Below, in pieces: positions 31,952 through 41,091 of a stretch of DNA of 51,787 nt. The stretch comes from JABCPE02 sp963518955. GTDB lineage: Bacteria > Bacteroidota > Bacteroidia > Flavobacteriales > Weeksellaceae. Under the pieces are notes generated by a model. The model ran no database searches, was not told the DNA's origin, and saw nothing but the letters and a program-made list of their open reading frames with translations. The position numbers and the translations under genes were made by a program. Location: positions 1 through 51,787 of the forward strand of contig CAUQKI010000012.1 of assembly GCA_963518955.1 (NCBI GenBank). Direction: 5' to 3'. Positions within the stretch are counted from its first letter, which is position 1, and every line of letters starts with the position of its first letter.

Positions 31952-34783
31952 CTAATGCGCCTCCAGCCAGTTGTTCCCTACGCCTACTTCCACGATTAAA
32001 GGAACTTTTGTCTTCACTGCGGATTCCATTTTCTCTTTTATTAGGGCTTTTATCGGTTCTATTTCCTCCTCTGGCACCTCAAACAATAGTTCATCATGAA
32101 CCTGCAAGAGCATTTTTGTTTTAAATCCTCCCTCGGACAAGGCTCTGTCTATTTCTATCATCGCTATTTTTATAACATCGGCCGCACTCCCTTGGATAGG
32201 CGCATTTACAGCGTTTCTCTCGGCGTGCCCTCTCACCACGAAATTATTAGAATTAATGTCCTTCAAGTGTCTTTTTCTTCCCAAAATAGTCTCCACAAAG
32301 CCATTTTTTCGTGCTTTTTCCACCTGCTCGGTCATGAAGATTTTTAGTTTCGGATAGTTTTCGTAGTAGGAATCTATCATCTGTTTCGCCTCCGTTCGCG
32401 AAAGTCCTGTCTGCTCCGCCAATGCAAAAGCTCCCTGCCCATAGATAATCCCGAAATTCACGGTTTTGGCTTGGCTTCGCTGGGTTTTATCTACTTGGTC
32501 AAGTGGAATTTTGAACAATTTAGAAGCTGTAGAAGCGTGGATATCTTCGCCATTTTGGAAGGCTTTTATCATGTTATCCTCGCCAGAAAGCTCAGCAATC
32601 AGCCTCAGCTCTATCTGCGAATAATCGGCTGAAATTATTTTCTTGCCTTCCTCCGCCACGAAAGCTCCACGAATCTGCTGTCCTCTGGCTGTTCTGATAG
32701 GGATATTCTGCAAGTTAGGATTTAGGCTGGAGAGCCTTCCTGTGGCCGCCGTAGTCTGCGAAAAAGTGGTATGCACCCTGTTATCCTTTGGTTCTATTTC
32801 AGACGGAAGTGCATCTACATAGGTAGATTTTAGTTTTTGATATGTTCGGTATTTCAGAATGTGCTGAATAATCTCGTGTTTATAAGCGAGTTTCTGCAAA
32901 ACCTCCTCCGATGTGGAATACTGCCCTGTTTTGGTCTTTTTCGCCTTTGGGTCTAATTTTAATTTCTCGAAAAGAATTTCGCCTAACTGCTTGGGAGAGT
33001 TCATATTAAACTCCTCACCAGAAAGTTCAAAAATCTTCTGTTCCAGCTCTCTAAGGTCGTTTTCTAAATCCACACTTTCCCTAGAAAGCCAGTCTGTATC
33101 GAGCGAAATACCCGCCAACTCCATCTTTGCGAGGATTTTCATCAGCGGCATTTCTACTTTATGGAATAGCTTCTCCAGATTTTCTTTTTTCAGCTGTGGA
33201 GAAAAAACCTCATAAAGCTGGAAAGTAACATCCGCATCCTCCGCCGCATAATTGGTCTGAGTTTCAAGGCTTACTTCCCTCAGTGTTTTTTGGTTTTTGC
33301 CTTTTTTACCAATCAAACTTTCTATGGAAATAGGCTGATATTTTAGGTAAATTTCTGATAAATAGTCCATTCCGTGCCGTCCGTCTGGGTTCAGTAGATA
33401 GTGAGCAATCATCGTATCAAAAAGCTCTCCTCTAATCTCCACATCGTACTGGGCAAGGATTTTATAATCAAATTTAAAGTTGTGTGCTATCTTCAGAATT
33501 TCTTCATTCTCAAAAAACGGCTTGAAAATATCCAGCACCGCGAGGGCTTCCTCTCTATTTTCAGGAATGGGAACATAATACGCCAAGCCCTTTCGGTAAG
33601 AAAAACTCATCCCGATAAGTTCCGCCTCAAATTCATTGAGCGAAGTCGTTTCCGTATCAAAACAAACTGCCTTTTGTCCCAATAAATTTTGCACCAATAT
33701 TCTCTGAGCCTTCTCATTATCAATGAATTGATAAAGATGATCCGTGTTTTCTATCCCTGCATAAGAGGAAAACAGAGAAGCCTCCTGCGAATCCTCATAA
33801 TTAGCAAAAAGATCCAGTTGAACAGCCTCCTGACCAGCATTTTTTGCCTTCGGTGTTGCTTTTTCTGCCTCCGATGCTTGGTTTTCCGCTTCAGAATGGA
33901 AAATTCTATACAGATTTTCGTACAGTCGTTTGAATTCTATTTCATCAAATATCTCTTTCAGCTTCGGAAAATCAGGCTTTTCTAAATGATATTTCTCGTG
34001 TTCAAACTCCACTGGAACATCCGTAAGAATGGTCGCCAGTTTCTTTGACAAAAGCCCTCTCTCTGCCGAATTTTCTACCTTTTCGCGAAGTTTCCCTGTG
34101 AGTTTATCGGTATTCGCCAAGAGATTTTCCATAGAACCAAATTCTTGGAGGAATTTCTTCGCGGTCTTCTCTCCTACGCCTTCTAGCCCAGGGATATTAT
34201 CCACTGCATCGCCCATCATTCCAAGGAAATCTATCACTTGTTTAGGGTCTTGTATCTCGTATTTTTCTAAAACTTCTGGAATTCCTAAAATCTCCACACC
34301 GCCACCTTTACTGGCTGGTTTGTAAATTTTAATATTCTCGGTAACGAGCTGTGCAAAATCCTTATCAGGCGTGACCATAAAGACCTGATAGCCCTGTTTT
34401 TCTGCCTTTACAGCAATAGTTCCTATCACATCATCCGCCTCATAGCCCTCCATTCCCAAAATAGGAATATGCATCGCCTCCAAAATCTGGTGGATATACG
34501 GCACAGCAATTTTTATCGCCTCGGGAGTTTCGGCTCTATTGGCTTTATATTCGGAAAAATCTTCGGTGCGGACATTGGCTTTACCGACATCAAAAACCAC
34601 AGCCAAATGCGGCGGGTTTTCTCGTTTTATGAGTTCAATAAGTGAGTTAGTAAAACCAAATATCGCCGAGGTATCCAGCCCTTTGCTGGACAGCCTTGGG
34701 TTTTTAATAAAGGCATAATATCCTCTGAAAATCATCGCATAAGCATCTATCAGATAGAGCCTTTTGTCTTCGTTCGTAGTCAT
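31952..34783 (-). CDS. polA: DNA polymerase I
   Basis: PolA fills gaps in Okazaki processing and repair. The 943-residue product has all three domains. The N-terminal 5'-3' exonuclease/FEN spans about 1-290 (YLIDAYAMIFRGYYA, GYEADDVIGTIA). The 3'-5' exonuclease begins near 365, with the intact motif CFDTETTSL. The polymerase has motif A (SADYSQIELRLIAELS) and motif C (VHDELLFEV). Proofreading should therefore be active. The ATG at 34783 is used; an upstream in-frame TTG at 34801 would overlap the promoter box TATCTTTG. That box ends 4 nt before the ATG, so the mRNA may lack a leader. Confidence 0.97.
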   Translation of the reverse strand: MTTNEDKRLYLIDAYAMIFRGYYAFIKNPRLSSKGLDTSAIFGFTNSLIELIKRENPPHLAVVFDVGKANVRTEDFSEYKANRAETPEAIKIAVPYIHQILEAMHIPILGMEGYEADDVIGTIAVKAEKQGYQVFMVTPDKDFAQLVTENIKIYKPASKGGGVEILGIPEVLEKYEIQDPKQVIDFLGMMGDAVDNIPGLEGVGEKTAKKFLQEFGSMENLLANTDKLTGKLREKVENSAERGLLSKKLATILTDVPVEFEHEKYHLEKPDFPKLKEIFDEIEFKRLYENLYRIFHSEAENQASEAEKATPKAKNAGQEAVQLDLFANYEDSQEASLFSSYAGIENTDHLYQFIDNEKAQRILVQNLLGQKAVCFDTETTSLNEFEAELIGMSFSYRKGLAYYVPIPENREEALAVLDIFKPFFENEEILKIAHNFKFDYKILAQYDVEIRGELFDTMIAHYLLNPDGRHGMDYLSEIYLKYQPISIESLIGKKGKNQKTLREVSLETQTNYAAEDADVTFQLYEVFSPQLKKENLEKLFHKVEMPLMKILAKMELAGISLDTDWLSRESVDLENDLRELEQKIFELSGEEFNMNSPKQLGEILFEKLKLDPKAKKTKTGQYSTSEEVLQKLAYKHEIIQHILKYRTYQKLKSTYVDALPSEIEPKDNRVHTTFSQTTAATGRLSSLNPNLQNIPIRTARGQQIRGAFVAEEGKKIISADYSQIELRLIAELSGEDNMIKAFQNGEDIHASTASKLFKIPLDQVDKTQRSQAKTVNFGIIYGQGAFALAEQTGLSRTEAKQMIDSYYENYPKLKIFMTEQVEKARKNGFVETILGRKRHLKDINSNNFVVRGHAERNAVNAPIQGSAADVIKIAMIEIDRALSEGGFKTKMLLQVHDELLFEVPEEEIEPIKALIKEKMESAVKTKVPLIVEVGVGNNWLEAH

Positions 34784-34787
34784 GGAA

Positions 34788-34795
34788 CAAAGATA
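34788..34795 (-). promoter_or_regulatory. -7 box of polA, 4 nt before the ATG
   Basis: TATCTTTG on the minus strand followed by TTCC and ATG. No exact TTTG is present 19-21 nt upstream. Confidence 0.5.
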
Positions 34796-34827
34796 AAACA
34801 AATTGAGAATATTCGGTCTTTTTTTCG

Positions 34828-34835
34828 TAATTTTG
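34828..34835 (+). promoter_or_regulatory. -7 box of the Cys-rich mini-gene
   Basis: TAATTTTG, 25 nt before the ATG at 34861. It supports a plus-strand gene here. Confidence 0.45.
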
Positions 34836-34860
34836 GATTTCGTTTAAAATTTTTAAAATT

Positions 34861-35044
34861 ATGAGAAAGAAAATTCTACTTGTTTTAATTAGGCTTAGTT
34901 TTTTGTGCTGGAATTTATACATTTTATGAGCATATCGCGGGAGGAAGATGCAATCCCAAAGGCACATGCACCGCTTGTAAAAACTGCTCTGGATGCAAAC
35001 ACTGCCACAAAGAAGGCGGAACATGCAGCGTATGCAGGAGATAA
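34861..35044 (+). pseudogene. Frameshifted Cys-rich small secreted or membrane protein
   Basis: From the ATG at 34861 the first frame gives MRKKILLVL, the start of a signal or membrane segment, and then runs into a stop at 34927-34929. The +1 frame, open from 34889, continues the hydrophobic stretch (LGLVFCAGIYTFYEH) and then encodes eight Cys spaced C-x5-C-x2-C-x2-C-x2-C-x2-C-x6-C-x2-C, ending at TAA 35042-35044. Joined with one base skipped within 34889-34896, the product would be about 60 residues and metallothionein-like. It has its own -7 box and terminator. The break may be a real mutation, a sequencing error or programmed +1 frameshifting. I recognise the Cys pattern only loosely. Confidence 0.6.
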
Positions 35045-35063
35045 ATTTCAAAGAAAAAAACTA

Positions 35064-35093
35064 AAGGCTTAAAATAATTTAAGCCCTTTTTTT
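35064..35093. terminator. Terminator between the Cys-rich gene and mscS
   Basis: GGCTTAAA/TTTAAGCC is a perfect 8-bp stem with a T run on the plus strand, placed between convergent genes. Confidence 0.85.
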
Positions 35094-35112
35094 ATCTTAA
35101 TTAAGATTTATT

Positions 35113-36348
35113 TTATTTCAAAGTCATCTGCATCACTTCCAAATCAAATTCGGCAGCGGCAGTGAGAATATGGTCAAAAATATCCGCCTGTATCTGCTCG
35201 TAATCTGCCATTCCAGATTTATTAGCGAAACAATAGATTTCCAGCGGCATTCCCTCTGGGCTGATTTCCATTTGGCGCACCAAGAGCAAATCGTTTTGAG
35301 AAATATTTGGATTATTTTTCAGATAGTTCAGCGTGTATGTTCTAAAAACACCAATATTGGTAAGCTGTTTTCCATTGATTACCCGTTGTCCGTTAGGGAT
35401 TTTTTCTCGTTCTTTTTTTATTTCGGTATATCTTCGTTCTAGATATTCGGAAATTAGGTTAATATCTCTAAGCCTTTCATAAAACTCATCGTCTATAAAC
35501 TTGAACGACTTGATATTGAAATAGATAGACCTTTTTATCCTTTTCTGGTTTCCATCGTACATCACCTGAATATTCTTAATCTCGGTGCTGAGCAGGTCGT
35601 AGGTCGGAATCGTAGAAACAGTCTTATCAAAATTTTTAATCTTAGTGGTCAAAAGGTTGATTTCCTGAACATTACCTTCGATGTCATATTTTTTAATTCC
35701 TACCCAATCACCCACTTTCAAGTTTTTGGAAATGGAAACATGAAGTCCCGTAATAAGCCCTAGAATGGTATCTCTGAATATCAATAAAATCAATGCCGTA
35801 AAAGCTCCGATATAGCCTAAAATGGCAGTAACGGTAACACCCATCAGTTTCGCAGTGACAATCAGCACAATACATAGGTAGCCCAATAATTTGAGAATAC
35901 CATATATCGCGCGAAACATGGTAACACGATACTGATTGCTTTTGAAAATGTAGTATTTTTCTATAGATTTCAGGACTTTATCAACGAGTTTTATCAGAAC
36001 ATAAGTTCCATAAACACCAATGACAAAATCTAAAAGTTCATAACTTTTGGGGTGCCGCCAGAAAACTTCCTGAATGAAGAAATCCGCAAAAACCCATGGT
36101 ATAAAATGCACAAAAGAAACATGCACTTCGGTTTCCAGCATCGCCTTTACCCATGCATTATCATATTTACTTGATATGAATTTCAGCGCCCAGCCTACTA
36201 TTTTTCTGATGACAAAATCCACCAAAAAAATGACTAAGACAAAAAATATAGACTTTAATGCTATTTGTGTAAAAAGTATAGTTCCATCAGGAAAATTATC
36301 CCTCACAAAGAAATGGATGCTTTCGCTGATTTGCTTTATTAAATCCAT
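35113..36348 (-). CDS. MscS-family mechanosensitive channel (YbdG/MscM-like)
   Basis: The 411-residue product has about five membrane helices. The MscS core begins near residue 165 with the pore-helix sequence GVTVTAILGYIGAFTALILLIF and continues into the beta domain (NLKVGDWVGIKKYDIEGNVQEINLLTTKI, shortened here). Its length and extra cytoplasmic insert resemble E. coli YbdG rather than small MscS. It should release solutes on hypo-osmotic shock. A TAAATTTG box lies about 20 nt upstream. It is monocistronic. Confidence 0.92.
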   Translation of the reverse strand: MDLIKQISESIHFFVRDNFPDGTILFTQIALKSIFFVLVIFLVDFVIRKIVGWALKFISSKYDNAWVKAMLETEVHVSFVHFIPWVFADFFIQEVFWRHPKSYELLDFVIGVYGTYVLIKLVDKVLKSIEKYYIFKSNQYRVTMFRAIYGILKLLGYLCIVLIVTAKLMGVTVTAILGYIGAFTALILLIFRDTILGLITGLHVSISKNLKVGDWVGIKKYDIEGNVQEINLLTTKIKNFDKTVSTIPTYDLLSTEIKNIQVMYDGNQKRIKRSIYFNIKSFKFIDDEFYERLRDINLISEYLERRYTEIKKEREKIPNGQRVINGKQLTNIGVFRTYTLNYLKNNPNISQNDLLLVRQMEISPEGMPLEIYCFANKSGMADYEQIQADIFDHILTAAAEFDLEVMQMTLK

Positions 36349-36432
36349 GAATTAAAAAAATATAGAAGCAAATTTAAATTTTTATATTCATTCCACAAAA
36401 GAATATAATGACTACGCCTTATAAATGGAAGA

Positions 36433-37425
36433 TTATCCGTAGTATTGTTTTTTAAACAGCCACATTGCCAATGAAGTAGGCAGGGCTAATTTTATGGCTT
36501 TTTTCTTGGTTTCTTTTGAAAATTCAGATGAAAAATAATCCATAATTCCCAAAGAAGACAAGGTCTGATAGTTACGGTGGCTTTCTTTCCAAAGTTCCTC
36601 ATTCTGCTGGGCTTTCCAGTTCATCTGAAGTGTCAGTGTTTCGTAATCCACGAGATATTTCAGGATTAAATTTCTCCTCTCGCCTTTTTGTTTTCTCAGT
36701 TCTTGGTCTATGTGCTGACCGATGGTAAACCAATTATCAAAATTTCGTTTGGTTCTATTGTGAATCACTGATTTCGCATGCAGAAAATAGGTGTATGTTA
36801 TTCCTTTGTGCAGGGCTATTTTGTTCATTTTCAAAACCAAATGAAAAGTCCAAAGCTCATCTTGGGCAAAAAGTCCCTTCACAAAATACAATTTATTTTG
36901 GCGTAAATAATCTACAATAAACAGCTTATTCACTGCATAAGTCACCATATTTCCCTTAGAAAATTCACGCAAAATATTATCATTCCCTTCGATTACATCC
37001 TTATCCGAATTTATTTTTATCGCTATGGATTTATTGCCTGTTTCCAGCTCTTCGCACTCCAGCTGGGATATAGTCATCTCAGCTTGTGTTCTTTCGGCTA
37101 TTTCTACAAGGGTTTCTATACAATCTGGTGTAATGACATCATCACTATCCAAGAAAAAAAGATATTTTCCCTGCGCAGTGTCTATTCCCTTGTTTCTCAC
37201 GACAGAAAGCCCAGAATTCTCCTCCAAATGATATATTTTCCAGTTTTGGAGATTGTGTTTTTGGATAAAATCTTCTGCTATCTGTACGGAGTTGTCAGGA
37301 GTTTTGTCATCTATCAAAGTGACTTCTAAATTCTTATATGTCTGATTAACAACGGATAACAAGCATTTCTCTAAAAACCCCTCACATTTAAAAAGCGGAA
37401 TAGATATGGTAACTAACGGCAACAT
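36433..37425 (-). CDS. GT2-family glycosyltransferase
   Basis: The 330-residue protein starts with the GT2 hallmark VTISIPLFKCEGFLEKCL and has LIDDKTPDNS and the DxD-type motif FFLDSDDVITPDCIE. The C-terminal part has basic helices but no clear membrane segment. It is divergent from the acetyltransferase-aminotransferase genes. A TATTTTTG box at 37454-37447 could drive it. It likely adds a sugar to an O-antigen or surface glycan. Confidence 0.88.
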   Translation of the reverse strand: MLPLVTISIPLFKCEGFLEKCLLSVVNQTYKNLEVTLIDDKTPDNSVQIAEDFIQKHNLQNWKIYHLEENSGLSVVRNKGIDTAQGKYLFFLDSDDVITPDCIETLVEIAERTQAEMTISQLECEELETGNKSIAIKINSDKDVIEGNDNILREFSKGNMVTYAVNKLFIVDYLRQNKLYFVKGLFAQDELWTFHLVLKMNKIALHKGITYTYFLHAKSVIHNRTKRNFDNWFTIGQHIDQELRKQKGERRNLILKYLVDYETLTLQMNWKAQQNEELWKESHRNYQTLSSLGIMDYFSSEFSKETKKKAIKLALPTSLAMWLFKKQYYG

Positions 37426-37476
37426 TCTCTCTTATTTTCTTTCGCACAAAAATAACTATTTTTATCATAAAAGTCA

Positions 37477-37484
37477 TATCTTTG
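37477..37484 (+). promoter_or_regulatory. -7 box of the glycan cluster; decides the start of the acetyltransferase
   Basis: TATCTTTG covers the alternative TTG start at 37482, so the ATG at 37503 is used. Confidence 0.5.
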
Positions 37485-37502
37485 TCTCATAACAGAGCAA
37501 AA

Positions 37503-38054
37503 ATGCATTTTCTATCCAAAATTATTTTAAAATTACTTAAAAAAAGTAGCTTAAAAAAGTTAAGCAGCAGTCCTAACAGCAACATAGGCGGAAATCTAAA
37601 AATTGGTGATTTTTGTAATTTTTCTTTTTATCCTAATGCTAAAAAAATAAGCATCGGCAGTGGTTTTAGTATAAGAAACTATTGTAATATTTTGGTGAGT
37701 AACGATGCAGAGCTACACATTGGCAACAATGTTTTCATGAATAACTACTGCTCTATCAACTGTTTAGAAAAAATAGAAATAGGAGAAAATACGCTTTTTG
37801 GTGAAGGCGTGAAACTATACGACCACAACCACCAGTATAGCGCCTCTCCAGATTTTAAAGTGGAACATCAGAAATTCAACTCTGCTCCTATCAAAATAGG
37901 GAAAAACTGCTGGCTCGGGAGTAATGTAATCGTGCTGAAAGGAGTGACCATCGGTGATAATGTTATCATCGGTGCGGGCTGTGTTATCCACAAAGACATC
38001 CCTGCTAACTCCATGATAATCAATAAACAAGAACACATTGTAAAAAACCTTTAA
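37503..38054 (+). CDS. Left-handed beta-helix (hexapeptide) acyltransferase
   Basis: The 183-residue product has several hexapeptide turns (IGGNLKIGDFCNF, IEIGENTLFGEGVKLYDHNH, IGKNCWLGSNVIVLKGVTIGDN). The catalytic His is within YDHNHQYS, as in WbbJ/maltose O-acetyltransferase relatives using acetyl-CoA. It starts at 37503 because the longer start lies in the -7 box. The DegT aminotransferase follows after 2 nt, so this enzyme may acetylate the amino group made there. O-acetylation of the finished glycan is the alternative. Confidence 0.87.
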   Translation: MHFLSKIILKLLKKSSLKKLSSSPNSNIGGNLKIGDFCNFSFYPNAKKISIGSGFSIRNYCNILVSNDAELHIGNNVFMNNYCSINCLEKIEIGENTLFGEGVKLYDHNHQYSASPDFKVEHQKFNSAPIKIGKNCWLGSNVIVLKGVTIGDNVIIGAGCVIHKDIPANSMIINKQEHIVKNL

Positions 38055-38056
38055 TA

Positions 38057-39139
38057 ATGATACCTGTAACCAAACCTTTCCTCCCTCCAAAAGAGGAATA
38101 TCTAAAATATATTGATGGAATATGGAACCGCCAATGGCTTACCAACATGGGACCTCTGGCGAGTCAGCTAGAAATGGAGCTAAAAGAATCCCTTGATGTC
38201 CAACATTTATTATTTGTAACCAATGGAACTGTAGCTATCCAAATGGCTATCAAGGCTTTGGGTATAACGGGAGAGATTATAACCACACCGTTTTCATTTG
38301 TGGCGACTACAAGTTCTATTGTGTGGGAAGGTTGTACGCCGGTATTTGTGGATATTTGTCCCGATTCTCTATGCATAGATGCAGACAAAATAGAAGATGC
38401 CATCACAGAAAAAACCCAAGCTATCTTGGCTACACATGTCTACGGAAACCCTTGTGATGTGGTTAAAATAGAGCAGATTGCTAAAAAACATAATTTAAAG
38501 GTAATCTACGATGCAGCCCATGCTTTTGGAGTAAAAGTAAACGGAAAATCTGTTTTTGAATATGGCGATATTTCCACTTGTTCCCTGCATTCCACTAAAC
38601 TCTATCATTCTGTGGAAGGTGGACTGATTATTACCCAAAATCCTGATTTGCTAAAAAAACTGGCGTCTATTCGTAATTTTGGGATTGCTGGATTTGATTC
38701 TTTTTCGGAATTGGGAATTAATGGCAAAAACTCTGAGTTTCACGCCGCTATGGGATTAGCAAACCTAAAACACACCGAAGCAATCCACATCCAACGCAAA
38801 AAATTATCCGAGTGTTACGATAAAAATCTAAAAAACCTAAAAGCACGAAAAGTAGCTTGGCATAAGGATGCAAACCAAAACTACGCCTACTATCCTGTAG
38901 TTTTGGAATCGGAGGAGCTTTTATTAAAAATCAAAGCAGAGCTGGACCTTAATGAAATCTTTACCCGAAGATATTTTTATCCGAGTTTGGCCTCTTCTCT
39001 ACCATACCTCCCAAAGGTGGAATTCCCTATCACAGAGGATATTTCGAGAAGAGTGCTTTGTCTTCCGCTTTATTTTGATTTGACAGAAGAAGAAATTAAT
39101 TATATTTGTCGTTTAATGCTGAGAGTTCAAAATAATTAA
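38057..39139 (+). CDS. DegT/DnrJ/EryC1 sugar aminotransferase
   Basis: This PLP enzyme transfers an amino group from glutamate to a keto-sugar nucleotide. The 360-residue product shows PFLPPKEEYLKYID at the start, the substrate loop FVTNGTVAIQMAI, Asp152/His155 in YDAAHAFG and the PLP Lys181 in CSLHSTKLYHSVEGG. This places it in the DegT family, close to FdtB/WecE-type enzymes for 3- or 4-amino-6-deoxy sugars. The keto-sugar synthase is not in this window. It is coupled to the acyltransferase upstream. Confidence 0.92.
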   Translation: MIPVTKPFLPPKEEYLKYIDGIWNRQWLTNMGPLASQLEMELKESLDVQHLLFVTNGTVAIQMAIKALGITGEIITTPFSFVATTSSIVWEGCTPVFVDICPDSLCIDADKIEDAITEKTQAILATHVYGNPCDVVKIEQIAKKHNLKVIYDAAHAFGVKVNGKSVFEYGDISTCSLHSTKLYHSVEGGLIITQNPDLLKKLASIRNFGIAGFDSFSELGINGKNSEFHAAMGLANLKHTEAIHIQRKKLSECYDKNLKNLKARKVAWHKDANQNYAYYPVVLESEELLLKIKAELDLNEIFTRRYFYPSLASSLPYLPKVEFPITEDISRRVLCLPLYFDLTEEEINYICRLMLRVQNN

Positions 39140-39239
39140 AATTGAATAAAAAAGTGTTTTTTATTGATTTTATCACTTTGAATTCAAAAAACGCTTATTT
39201 CATAATCCTGAAAAATATAACTATCAATAAATACTACAA

Positions 39240-40199
39240 ATGCAGCAAAAAATATTAGTTAGTGTAATTGTTCCTACTTATAACCAAAGTGAATTCTTAG
39301 AACTGACTTTACTGAACATCATTAATCAAAAAACAAATTTTCATTACGAAATAATCATTTCTAATGATGCTTCAACAGACAACTCAGACGGCGTAATACA
39401 AGACATTATAAAATCTAAGGTTAATAATGAAAATATCTCAATAAAATATTTCAACCATGAGAAAAATCTTGGTATGATTAAAAATTGGATGTTTTGTATT
39501 GAACAATGTGAAGGAAAATACATTGCCATTTGCGAAGGTGATGACTACTGGATAGATGAAAACAAACTACAAAAGCAAGTAGATTTTTTAGAACAGAATC
39601 ATGATTATGGGCTTGTTTTTACAAATTCTAAACGGATAATTAATAATACTATTTATGAAAACATCATTAATATTGATCCCAATGATTCTAAATACAAATA
39701 TTTATTACCCGAAAATGTAATCTCTACACTTACTACTTTATTTAGAAATGATAAGGAGATTATGGAAGAATATTTCCATCTTCTAAACACCAAAGACTGG
39801 ACTATTGGGGATTATCTCTTATGGTTCTTATTTAACAAAAAATACAAGATACATTTTTTAAAAGATTACACTACTGTTTATAGAATCACGCCCAATACTG
39901 CTTCACGCCCTAATGATATTGTTAAAAAATATCTTTATACTAAAAGTATCTATGAAATTCGGAAATACAACATTGACAAAGACTATGATTCTTCAAGCAT
40001 TGACGATGATTTTATATTAACATCCATGTGCTTCCTGCTTCAAAACTATAATAAATTGGCTGATTTTAAAAATGAAATTATAAATAATACCAAACACCAT
40101 AAATTCAGAAATTCAAAAAAAGAAATTTTTAGACAGTTATTTTTATTATCAATTCATTCTTCCATTTTAAGAAACCTACTAAATAAAATCATAAAATAG
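39240..40199 (+). CDS. GT2-family glycosyltransferase
   Basis: The 319-residue protein has the GT2 start VSVIVPTYNQSEFLELTL, ISNDASTDNSDG, and the metal site AICEGDDYWIDENKL. The CEGDDYW form is common in rhamnosyl- or galactosyltransferase-like GT2 enzymes of O-antigen clusters. Base composition is clearly lower in G+C than the flanking aminotransferase gene, with many AAA, AAT and ATT codons, suggesting transfer. The next gene is 79 nt downstream. Confidence 0.88.
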   Translation: MQQKILVSVIVPTYNQSEFLELTLLNIINQKTNFHYEIIISNDASTDNSDGVIQDIIKSKVNNENISIKYFNHEKNLGMIKNWMFCIEQCEGKYIAICEGDDYWIDENKLQKQVDFLEQNHDYGLVFTNSKRIINNTIYENIINIDPNDSKYKYLLPENVISTLTTLFRNDKEIMEEYFHLLNTKDWTIGDYLLWFLFNKKYKIHFLKDYTTVYRITPNTASRPNDIVKKYLYTKSIYEIRKYNIDKDYDSSSIDDDFILTSMCFLLQNYNKLADFKNEIINNTKHHKFRNSKKEIFRQLFLLSIHSSILRNLLNKIIK

Positions 40200-40278
40200 T
40201 AAAGTTTGCATAAAATCTTACAGGAGAATTAGAATTCCCTTTATTCATATAATCTAATAACTTATCATTCATTCTTTT

Positions 40279-41091
40279 ATGAAATTTTCAATCCTAATTG
40301 CTCACTACAATAATTTTGAATATTTTAAAGATTGTTATCAAAGCATAATTTCTCAAACTTACAAAAACTTTGAAGTTATTATACTTGATGACTGTTCCAC
40401 TGATGATTCTTATGAAAAAGTCAAAAATTTAGTAAAAGATGACCATAGATTCAAAATTTTTAAAAATGAGGAAAACAAAGGTGTAGGCTATACCAAGGGA
40501 AAGTTAATCGAATTGTCTACTGGTGATATATGTGGTTTTCTTGACCCTGATGATGCGATCACACCTAATGCTATTGAGGAGTCTATTAAATGCTATAATG
40601 ATCCAAAAATAGTGGCTACTTATTCTAAAATGTATTTTTGTAATTCAGAACTAGTTCCTCAAACAATAGCTAAAATAAATCGTAAAGTAAAGAATAACGA
40701 CCCTCTTTTTTTAAACATTTTCTTTGAAGTTAATCATTTTTTTACTTTTAGACGAAATGTTTATAATAGTACCTCCAAAATTAATGATAAAATTCGGCTG
40801 GCTGAAGATCAAGATTTGTATCTCAAACTCTACGAACAAGGGTGTTTTAAGTTTATAAACAAGCCTCTATATCTATATAGAAAGCATGAAAAAGGTATTT
40901 CACAAAGTATAAACAAATCAAAAATTGCAGAAAAGAATAAACAATGGGATTTAGTTTTAAGAAATACTTTATCAAGAAGGGGAATAAAAATCATCTATGG
41001 AAAAAAAGTAGAGGAAATAGATGATTTGCCACATTTTATTTTTGAGAAACAAAATACCCTACTAAAAAAATTATTAAGATACTTACAATGA
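40279..41091 (+). CDS. GT2-family glycosyltransferase
   Basis: The 270-residue product has FSILIAHYNNFEYFKDCY, ILDDCSTDDSYE and the metal motif GFLDPDDAITPNAIEE of a GT-A family 2 enzyme. It is AT-rich like its neighbour. Its stop codon overlaps the next start by 4 nt (ATGA at 41088), so it is coupled to the next transferase. Confidence 0.9.
   Translation: MKFSILIAHYNNFEYFKDCYQSIISQTYKNFEVIILDDCSTDDSYEKVKNLVKDDHRFKIFKNEENKGVGYTKGKLIELSTGDICGFLDPDDAITPNAIEESIKCYNDPKIVATYSKMYFCNSELVPQTIAKINRKVKNNDPLFLNIFFEVNHFFTFRRNVYNSTSKINDKIRLAEDQDLYLKLYEQGCFKFINKPLYLYRKHEKGISQSINKSKIAEKNKQWDLVLRNTLSRRGIKIIYGKKVEEIDDLPHFIFEKQNTLLKKLLRYLQ

Noticed and set aside
34704..35051. Minus-strand ORF of 115 codons over the polA start
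   Set aside because: It covers the polA promoter and is antisense to the Cys-rich gene; its Cys-poor, low-complexity product has no family features.
36349..36432. Terminator between mscS and the upstream glycosyltransferase
   Set aside because: TATATTC/GAATATA can pair, but it is AT-only and lacks a T run on the minus strand.
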